Shown here one piece after another: positions 14,487 through 19,606 of a stretch of DNA of 19,606 bases; position 1 is the stretch's first letter; the number at the start of each line of letters is the position of its first letter. The translations under genes were made by a program, and so were the position numbers. This DNA comes from Solirubrobacterales bacterium 70-9 (GTDB lineage: Bacteria > Actinomycetota > Thermoleophilia > Solirubrobacterales > 70-9): positions 25,377-44,982 of the forward strand of contig MKSH01000275.1 in the NCBI GenBank assembly GCA_001898095.1. Direction: 5' to 3'. The notes beneath the pieces are model-generated. The model did not search any database and had not been told where the DNA came from. It saw nothing but the letters and a program-made list of their open reading frames with translations.

Positions 14487-14903
14487 TCGCTGGGCGCGGA
14501 GGAGCGCGAGGCGCTGGTCGCCGTGGCCGACGCCCTCTGCGGCGGCGGCCGGCTGCCCGCGCCGAGCGAGACGCCGGGCTACGAGGAGTGGCTCGACCGC
14601 GCGCTCGCCGCCCGCGCCGACGCCTTCGAGGCGGTCGTCGCCACCGCGGTCGGGATGGCGGGGCTGACGCTCGAAGGCCGGCGCGAGGCGCTGCGCCTGC
14701 TGGACTCGCGCGACCGGCCGCGCTTCCACGCGCTCTCCTCGGTCGTCGCCGGGGCCTGGCTCTTGGTGCCGGAGATCAGCGACGCGCTCGGCTATCCCGG
14801 GCAGGTCGCCGCCCCGGCCGCCTTCGACGAGGCCGCCACCCAGCTCGAAACCGGGATCCTCGACCCGGTGATCGAGCGCGGACCGTTCCACCGCGAGGTG
14901 TGA
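14472..14903 (+). CDS. Gluconate 2-dehydrogenase subunit 3-like small subunit
   Basis: This 143-residue, mostly helical protein begins SLGAEEREALVAVADALCGG, has VGMAGLTLEGR near 60-70 and the diagnostic LGYPGQ motif (106-111). It follows directly on a GMC large subunit, the standard arrangement for this family, whose small subunit stabilises or exports the catalytic subunit. Typical members carry an N-terminal Tat signal; none is visible here, so the complex may be cytoplasmic. It starts 31 bases after the GMC stop, behind the out-of-frame copy of its own start. The GTGA at 14900-14903 overlaps the regulator gene downstream. The family call rests on the GYPG motif, size and position, so it is good but not certain. 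Confidence 0.78.
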   Translation: MSAVRSLGAEEREALVAVADALCGGGRLPAPSETPGYEEWLDRALAARADAFEAVVATAVGMAGLTLEGRREALRLLDSRDRPRFHALSSVVAGAWLLVPEISDALGYPGQVAAPAAFDEAATQLETGILDPVIERGPFHREV

Positions 14904-16510
14904 GCGCGCCGGTCGAAACCACGCAGGGCCCGGCGCCGGAACTGTCGATCGCCGAGTTCCTGTCCCTGCGCCCGGTCCGCCGCGGAGCGCCGGAGGTCGC
15001 GGCGGGCGCCGGCGACCTCGCGCGGCCGATCCGCTGGGTCCACTCCGGCGAGGGCGCCGACATCGCCTCGCTGCTGCACGGCGGCGAGCTCCTGCTCACC
15101 ACCGGGATGGGGATCGGCGACTCCGACGACGCCCGCGGGGACTTCGTCGAGAGCCTCGCCGCACGCGGCGTCGCGGCGCTGGCGATCGAGCTCGGCCGGG
15201 CGCTGGAGACGCTGCCGCCCGCACTGGTCACCACAGCCGCGGCGGCCGACGTCTGCCTGATCGCCTTCCACCGGGAGATCCGCTTCGTCGACGTCACCGA
15301 GGCCTTCCACCGGCGGATCCTCGACAGCCGCGCCTCCGGCGAGGTGCGCGGCGACGACCTCCGCGCCCGCTTCGCCGAACTGCTGCTGGCGGGCAAGGAG
15401 GCGCGCGACCTGCTGACCGAGCTGGCCGCCTTCGTCGGCAACCCGGTGGTCCTGGTGAACGCCGAGGGGAAGATCGCCTACCACGTGCCTTACGGCTCCG
15501 ACGACGCCGCGGTGCTAGGCGCCTGGGACTCGGCCGAGCGCGGCGGTGCCTCCGCCCCGCGCCTGATCGACCAGCCGGTGCCGCTCGGCGACGGCACGAT
15601 CGGCCGGCTGCTGGTGCTCGAACTCGACGCCGCGATCACCCCCGCCGACCGCTTCGCCGTCGGGCGCGCCGACGACCTGCTGGCGATCGCCCTGATGCGC
15701 GACCGCGAAGGCGAACGGCTCGCCGGGCACCGGCGCGGCGACTTCCTCGCCGAGCTCGCGAGCGGCACCGAGTCGTCGGGGTCGGAGCTGGCCCGACGCG
15801 CCGCCGACCTCGGCTTCGAGGCCTCCGGGGCCGACCTGATGCCGATCGCCGTGCGGGTGACCAGGGCGACGCCGGGCGACCGGCGCTGGGAGCCGGTGCG
15901 GGTGCGGGTCGGCCGCGAGCTGGCCGGGCGGCGGATCGGCAGCGTGATGGGCGTGCTCGGCGAGAGCGGCGACCTGCAGATGGTGGTCGGGCTGAACGCG
16001 GCCGAGCGCCCCCGGATCGCCGGGCTGGTGGCGGCGACGCTGGAGCGCGCGATCGCCCGCGAGTTCGGCGCCGACGCCACGGCGACGGTCTGCGTCGGCC
16101 CGGCGGTGACCAGCTGGGAGCAGGCGGGCAAGCAGCTCGCCGCGGTGGCGGCGGTGCTGCCCGCGGCGGCCGAGGTCGAGCAGCGCGACTGGTACGACGC
16201 CGAGCTGCCCGACGTCGAGCGGCTGCTCTGGGGGCTGCGCGACAACGCCGAGCTGGGTGAGTTCATCGACCGCCGGATCGGCCCGCTCGTGGCCCACGAC
16301 GAGGGTGGCCGCGCCGACCTGCTGCGCACCCTGGAGGCCTTCTGCGAATGCGGCGGGCGCAAGACCGAGGCGGCGCGGGAGCTGCAGATCGAGCGCCGCA
16401 CGCTGTACCACCGGCTGGCCCGGATCGAGTCGATCCTCAGCGTCGACCTCAGCGACGGGCGGTCGCTGCTCGGGCTGCACCTGGCGGTCCGCGCCCATCA
16501 CCTGCGCTGA
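14900..16510 (+). CDS. PucR-family transcriptional regulator
   Basis: From GTG 14900 the product is 536 residues. The N-terminal PucR ligand domain (about 14-135) contains LSIAEFLSLRPVRRG, PIRWVHSGE and GGELLLTTGMGIGD. A central GGDEF-like/CdaR-type region follows, and the C-terminal HTH_30 (about 475-530) reads LLRTLEAFCECGGRKTEAARELQIERRTLYHRLARIESIL. The frame is open further upstream, but that part merely overlaps the small-subunit gene; GTGA overlap with its stop and the start of homology favour 14900. PucR-type activators control purine, GABA and proline catabolism (for example PutR of Bacillus subtilis), which fits a proline-derivative operon. As the last gene it probably activates its own operon, giving dual control with the divergent FadR protein. 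Confidence 0.9.
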   Translation: MSAPVETTQGPAPELSIAEFLSLRPVRRGAPEVAAGAGDLARPIRWVHSGEGADIASLLHGGELLLTTGMGIGDSDDARGDFVESLAARGVAALAIELGRALETLPPALVTTAAAADVCLIAFHREIRFVDVTEAFHRRILDSRASGEVRGDDLRARFAELLLAGKEARDLLTELAAFVGNPVVLVNAEGKIAYHVPYGSDDAAVLGAWDSAERGGASAPRLIDQPVPLGDGTIGRLLVLELDAAITPADRFAVGRADDLLAIALMRDREGERLAGHRRGDFLAELASGTESSGSELARRAADLGFEASGADLMPIAVRVTRATPGDRRWEPVRVRVGRELAGRRIGSVMGVLGESGDLQMVVGLNAAERPRIAGLVAATLERAIAREFGADATATVCVGPAVTSWEQAGKQLAAVAAVLPAAAEVEQRDWYDAELPDVERLLWGLRDNAELGEFIDRRIGPLVAHDEGGRADLLRTLEAFCECGGRKTEAARELQIERRTLYHRLARIESILSVDLSDGRSLLGLHLAVRAHHLR

Positions 16511-16512
16511 GC

Positions 16513-16547
16513 GCGCGGCGCGCGGCGCGCGGCGGGCGGCGGGCGGC
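16513..16547. repeat. Heptamer tandem repeat in a convergent gap
   Basis: Three GCGCGGC units are followed by two GGGCGGC units without interruption, between the PucR stop and the ThuA-like stop. No ordinary terminator with a T-run is visible in the 57-base gap. Such a tract is prone to slippage. Confidence 0.85.
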
Positions 16548-16567
16548 AGGGATCTAGGCGGGCCGGC

Positions 16568-17227
16568 TCAGCGCGCGGCCCAGGCGAGGCCCTGGCGGAT
16601 CAGCCGGGTCTGCTCGGGCTTCTCGTACTCGTCGAGCTCGTGCCCGGCGGCGGTGTAGAAGACGCGGCCCTCGCCGAACTGCTTCACCCAGGCGTAGGGC
16701 GCGACGACGCCCTTCAGCCAGGGCACGTCCGGCTCGCCGTCGAAGGTGGTCGTCGCGATCACGTGGGTGTCCGGGTTGACCTGCATGTAGTACTGCTCGG
16801 AGGCGACCTCGAAGTTCTCGACGCCCTGCGTCACCGGGTGCTCGCGGTCGGTGATCTCGACCCCGTAGGGGACGCGGACGCCCTCGCCGCCGGGGTGTTC
16901 GACGAAGGAGCCGCCGACGATGTAGCTGTAGGGGAGGCTGGAGCGGAAGGCGGCGGTCATGCCGTGCCAGCCGGCGATCCCGGTGCCCGCGCGGGCGGCC
17001 TCCATCAGCCGCTGCTCGGCCTTCTCGGTCATGTCCTCGGTGGTCAGGGCCTGGGTCCAGCCGATCACGATCAGGTCGTAGACCGTGAGGTCATCCTCGA
17101 GGCGGTGCGGATCTTGGGTCTCCTCCACCTCGAAGCCGAGGTCGACCATGTGCGGGCGCACCCAGTCGGCGACCTCGTAGGGGAGGTGGCCGGGCCAGCC
17201 GCCGTAGAGGAAGAGCGCCTTCTTCAT
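16568..17227 (-). CDS. ThuA-like domain protein
   Basis: The 219-residue product has the class I glutamine-amidotransferase-like ThuA fold: KKALFLYGGWPGH at the N-terminus, DLIVIGW (51-57), GIAGWHGMTAAFR (83-95) and VAPYAWVKQFGEGRVFYTAAGH (175-196), which matches the family's closing motif. Members are linked to sugar/trehalose utilisation, but most have no proven reaction. The frame stays open far upstream on this strand; the start is set at ATG 17227 because family homology begins there and the upstream part is antisense to the phosphotriesterase gene. No SD is visible. It is divergent from that hydrolase, with a shared 108-base gap holding inverted repeats, so the two may be co-regulated. 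Confidence 0.85.
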   Translation of the reverse strand: MKKALFLYGGWPGHLPYEVADWVRPHMVDLGFEVEETQDPHRLEDDLTVYDLIVIGWTQALTTEDMTEKAEQRLMEAARAGTGIAGWHGMTAAFRSSLPYSYIVGGSFVEHPGGEGVRVPYGVEITDREHPVTQGVENFEVASEQYYMQVNPDTHVIATTTFDGEPDVPWLKGVVAPYAWVKQFGEGRVFYTAAGHELDEYEKPEQTRLIRQGLAWAAR

Positions 17228-17269
17228 GACCGGGAGGCTATGGGCAGCGGCGTGGGCACGGTGTGAAGT

Positions 17270-17318
17270 ATCGGCGGGGGCGCTTGCGCGTCGCGCCTCT
17301 TGTCCCAGCCCCCGCGAT
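17270..17318. promoter_or_regulatory. Nested inverted repeats between divergent ThuA and hydrolase genes
   Basis: GCGGGGGC (17274-17281) pairs with GCCCCCGC (17308-17315), extendable by ATC/GAT with one bulge. Between them is the palindrome GCGCG-T-CGCGC (17286-17296). The position between divergent starts suggests an operator, but no regulator gene is adjacent. Confidence 0.45.
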
Positions 17319-17335
17319 GGGCCGATCATGGCCTG

Positions 17336-18352
17336 ATGCCGATCCACACCGTCCTCGGGCCGATCGAGCCGGACCAGCTCGGCCTCACATCCATGCACGA
17401 GCACCTGCTGATCGACTGCCGGGTGCTGCACGTCGAGCCGGAGACACCGCCGCCGGCGGGGGACCAGGTGCGGATCGAGAACCTCGGTTGGCTGCACTGG
17501 AACAACCAGGGGCTGCTCGACAACCTGGTCGTCGACGACGCCGCCGTGGTCGCCACCGAACTGGAGGCGTTCGCCGCCGCGGGCGGCAGCGGCGTGGTCG
17601 ACATGACGAACGTCGGCCTCGGCCGCGACGTCGCCCGACTGCCGGAGATCGCCCGCAACTCGGGCACCCACGTGATGATCGGGGCGGGCTGGTACCTGCA
17701 TCCGACCCATCCGCCCGAGGTCGAGGCGTCGAGCCCCGAGCGCCTGGCCGAGCTGATCGTCGCCGAACTGCGCGAGGGGGTCGACGGAACCGGCATCCGG
17801 CCGGCGCTGATCGGCGAGATCGGCAGCAGCCATCCCGTCACCGAGCGCGAGCGCAAGGTGCTCACCGCTGCCGCCTGGGCGGCGATCGAGACCGGCGCCG
17901 CGGTGAACGTCCACGTCGAGCCGGCGGGCGCCCACGGAGTCGAGGTGGCCAAGCTGCTGACCGGCGAGGGGATGGATCCGACGCGGATCGTCCTCAGCCA
18001 CATGGACGAGCGGATGGACCTCGACTACCACCTCGCGGTCGCCGCGACCGGCGTCGTGCTCGAGTTCGACACCTTCGGCATGGAGGCCTGGTGGAAGATC
18101 CCCGACCGCGACCCGACCGACGACGTGCGCATGGGACGGGTGGCGGAGCTGCTCTCCCGCGGGCTCGGCGACCGCCTCGTGCTCGGCTGCGACGTCTTCA
18201 CCAAGACCTGCCACCGCGCCTGGGGCGGCCAGGGGTACCAGCACCTGCCCGCCCGCGTGGCGCCGATGCTGCGCGACCATTTCGGCGTCGCCGCGGAGGA
18301 GTTGGAGACGATGCTCGTCCACACCCCGCGCCGCCTGCTCGACCGTCCCTGA
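17336..18352 (+). CDS. Phosphotriesterase-family metal-dependent hydrolase
   Basis: This 338-residue amidohydrolase-fold enzyme begins HTVLGPIEPDQLGLTSMHEHLL, the family's canonical start. The visible metal ligands are H21 and H23 (HEH), E161 in LIGEIGSS, H193 in NVHVEP, H222 in LSHMDE and D286 in LGCDVFTK. Glu161 stands where phosphotriesterase has a carboxylated Lys, as in the PHP subgroup; that subgroup and related lactonases are the likelier relatives, so organophosphate hydrolysis should not be assumed. ATG 17336 is chosen over the upstream TTG 17300 because the family motif starts there. It lies 32 bases ahead of the aminotransferase and probably forms an operon with it; together they suggest hydrolysis of a lactone, ester or amide followed by transamination. 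Confidence 0.9.
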   Translation: MPIHTVLGPIEPDQLGLTSMHEHLLIDCRVLHVEPETPPPAGDQVRIENLGWLHWNNQGLLDNLVVDDAAVVATELEAFAAAGGSGVVDMTNVGLGRDVARLPEIARNSGTHVMIGAGWYLHPTHPPEVEASSPERLAELIVAELREGVDGTGIRPALIGEIGSSHPVTERERKVLTAAAWAAIETGAAVNVHVEPAGAHGVEVAKLLTGEGMDPTRIVLSHMDERMDLDYHLAVAATGVVLEFDTFGMEAWWKIPDRDPTDDVRMGRVAELLSRGLGDRLVLGCDVFTKTCHRAWGGQGYQHLPARVAPMLRDHFGVAAEELETMLVHTPRRLLDRP

Positions 18353-18384
18353 ACCACACCAACCCGAACCGATTCGAGGTCCCG

Positions 18385-19606
18385 ATGCCCGCCACCGATC
18401 CGACCACCGACCTGCACCAGCTCGCCGCCGAGCACTTCGTCTGGCCCCTGGTGAACCGCGACGACTTCGAGCGCGAACCGCCGCTGATCCTGGTCGAGGG
18501 CGAGGGCGCGCGGCTGCGCGACGCCGACGGCAACGAGTACGTCGACCTGATGAGCAGCCTCACCCGGGCCTCCACCCTCGGCTACAGCCGCGCCGAGGTG
18601 ATCGCGGCGATGACCGAGCAGCTGGGGCGCCTGCCCTACGCGGGCACCGCCGGCCAGGCCGCCGACACCTCGGTCCGCCTCGCCGCCGAGCTCGCCCGCC
18701 GCACCCCCGGCGACCTCACCGCGGCGGCCTTCTCCGGCAGCGGCACCGAGGCCAACGACACCGCCTTCAAGATCGCCCGCGCCTACCATCAGGCGAACGG
18801 CAAGCCGCGCGCCTACAAGGTGATCTCGCGCTGGAACGCCTACCACGGGTCGATCGGCGGGCCGCTCTCCGCCTCCGACCTGCTCGACGTCCGCCCCCCG
18901 GCGGCGCCGGCGACCGTCCCCGGCACCTCCCACATCCCGGCGCCGACCAACTACCGCACCCCGCTCGGCCTCGACCCCGACGCCCAGGGTGAGATCTGCG
19001 CCGACTACCTGGAGCAGGAGATCATCCACCAGGGCCCGGAGCTGGTCTCCGCCTTCATCGCCGAGCCGATCATGCAGGCCAACGGCGTCCAGGCGCCGCC
19101 GCCCGGCTACCTGCGGCGCTGCCAGGAGATCTGCCGCGAGTACGGCGTCCTCTTCATCGTCGACGAGGTGATCACCGGCTTCTGCCGCACCGGCGCCTGG
19201 TTCGCCGCCGAACACTGGGACCTGGAACCGGACATGCTCACCCTGGCGAAGGGGATCACCGCGGGCTACGCGCCGCTCGGCGCGACGATGATCAGCGCCG
19301 AGATCCGCGACTCGCTCAAGCGCCTCGCCGACGTCCACACCTTCGGCGGCCACGCGACCGCTGCGGCGGCCTCGCTGGAGGCGATCCGGATCTACGAGGA
19401 CGAGGAGCTGGCGGAGCGCTCCCGCGACCTCGGGGCGCGACTGCTGGAGCACATGAAGGGCTTCGAGGAGCTCGGCTCGGTCGGCGAAGTCCGCGGCCAA
19501 GGCCTCTGGATCGCCGTCGACTTCACCGCCGACAAGGCGACCAAGGAGCCGCTCGACAAGGAGACCCTGGGCCGGATCGTGATCGAGACCCGCAAGCGCG
19601 GCGTGA
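18385..19606 (+). CDS. Class III PLP-dependent aminotransferase, C-terminus beyond the window
   Basis: From ATG 18385, with GAGG five bases upstream, 407 codons are visible without a stop. Fold-type I class III features are AFSGSGTEAND (PLP phosphate loop), AYHGS, FIAEPIMQANGV, FIVDEVITGF with the PLP-ring Asp (D260) and LTLAKGITAGYAPLGA with the Schiff-base Lys (K289). These enzymes move amino groups from omega-amines or beta-/gamma-amino acids to pyruvate or 2-oxoglutarate. Typical length is 430-460 residues, so only the last few dozen are missing. The gene follows the phosphotriesterase-like gene closely. Donor and acceptor cannot be deduced. Confidence 0.92.
   Translation, partial: MPATDPTTDLHQLAAEHFVWPLVNRDDFEREPPLILVEGEGARLRDADGNEYVDLMSSLTRASTLGYSRAEVIAAMTEQLGRLPYAGTAGQAADTSVRLAAELARRTPGDLTAAAFSGSGTEANDTAFKIARAYHQANGKPRAYKVISRWNAYHGSIGGPLSASDLLDVRPPAAPATVPGTSHIPAPTNYRTPLGLDPDAQGEICADYLEQEIIHQGPELVSAFIAEPIMQANGVQAPPPGYLRRCQEICREYGVLFIVDEVITGFCRTGAWFAAEHWDLEPDMLTLAKGITAGYAPLGATMISAEIRDSLKRLADVHTFGGHATAAAASLEAIRIYEDEELAERSRDLGARLLEHMKGFEELGSVGEVRGQGLWIAVDFTADKATKEPLDKETLGRIVIETRKRGV

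Noticed and set aside
14588..14899. N-terminal extension of the PucR gene to 14588
   Set aside because: It overlaps the small-subunit gene in another frame and is Arg/Ala-rich; PucR homology begins after GTG 14900.
17300..17335. TTG start at 17300 for the hydrolase
   Set aside because: The added 12 residues do not match the family, whose conserved start coincides with ATG 17336.
17228..18322. N-terminal extension of the ThuA-like protein
   Set aside because: It is antisense to the phosphotriesterase-family gene, and the ThuA fold starts at the ATG at 17227.
18025..19500. 491-codon minus-strand frame opposite the aminotransferase
   Set aside because: The plus strand encodes an unmistakable class III aminotransferase; the antisense product has no recognisable domain.

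Overview
The window is very GC-rich throughout, with GTG/TTG starts, tightly overlapping genes and heavy C/G bias at third codon positions. This fits a high-GC actinobacterium, possibly a soil Thermoleophilia-type lineage; that placement is inference from composition and gene content. No rRNA, tRNA, CRISPR array or transposase gene was seen.

Left part (1-5266, all minus strand): the start of a choline-dehydrogenase-type GMC flavoenzyme runs off the left edge. Next is a 5'-broken AAA-type ATPase whose P-loop is damaged beside a small GGTTAAG palindrome cluster. A two-gene unit follows: a 2,4-dienoyl-CoA reductase/trimethylamine dehydrogenase-like FMN/4Fe-4S/FAD oxidoreductase, interrupted by one in-frame TAG, overlapping by 8 nt a second, cysteine-cluster GMC oxidoreductase. 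A LacI-type regulator (5364-6437, plus) diverges from this unit. The gap between them holds a near-consensus promoter overlapped by an inverted repeat.

Centre (6438-6953): a 516-nt gene-free gap between two convergent genes is packed with long inverted repeats, with arms up to 27 bp. Three of them share TCTCG/CGAGA stem ends and a CCTGCCC loop core but have different, still complementary inner stems. This is the most unusual structure in the window. Beyond it lie an aldehyde-dehydrogenase-fold protein lacking every catalytic residue (6954-8426, minus) and a FadR-type GntR regulator (8439-9272, minus), probably co-transcribed.

Right-centre (9380-16510, plus): a tight six-gene operon diverges from the FadR regulator behind a TTGACA promoter. 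It encodes a DHDPS-family lyase/deaminase, a proline-racemase-family enzyme (Ser91/Cys254), an intact aldehyde dehydrogenase, a GMC dehydrogenase with a Cys-X5-Cys-X3-Cys cluster, a gluconate-dehydrogenase-subunit-3-like small subunit, and a PucR-type activator. Racemase, DHDPS and ALDH together are the hallmark of hydroxyproline degradation to 2-oxoglutarate. The usual D-hydroxyproline (amino-acid) oxidase is absent, and a GMC plus small-subunit pair sits in its place.

Right edge: a ThuA-like protein (minus) and a phosphotriesterase-family hydrolase (plus) diverge from a gap with nested inverted repeats. The hydrolase is followed by a class III aminotransferase that runs off the right edge.
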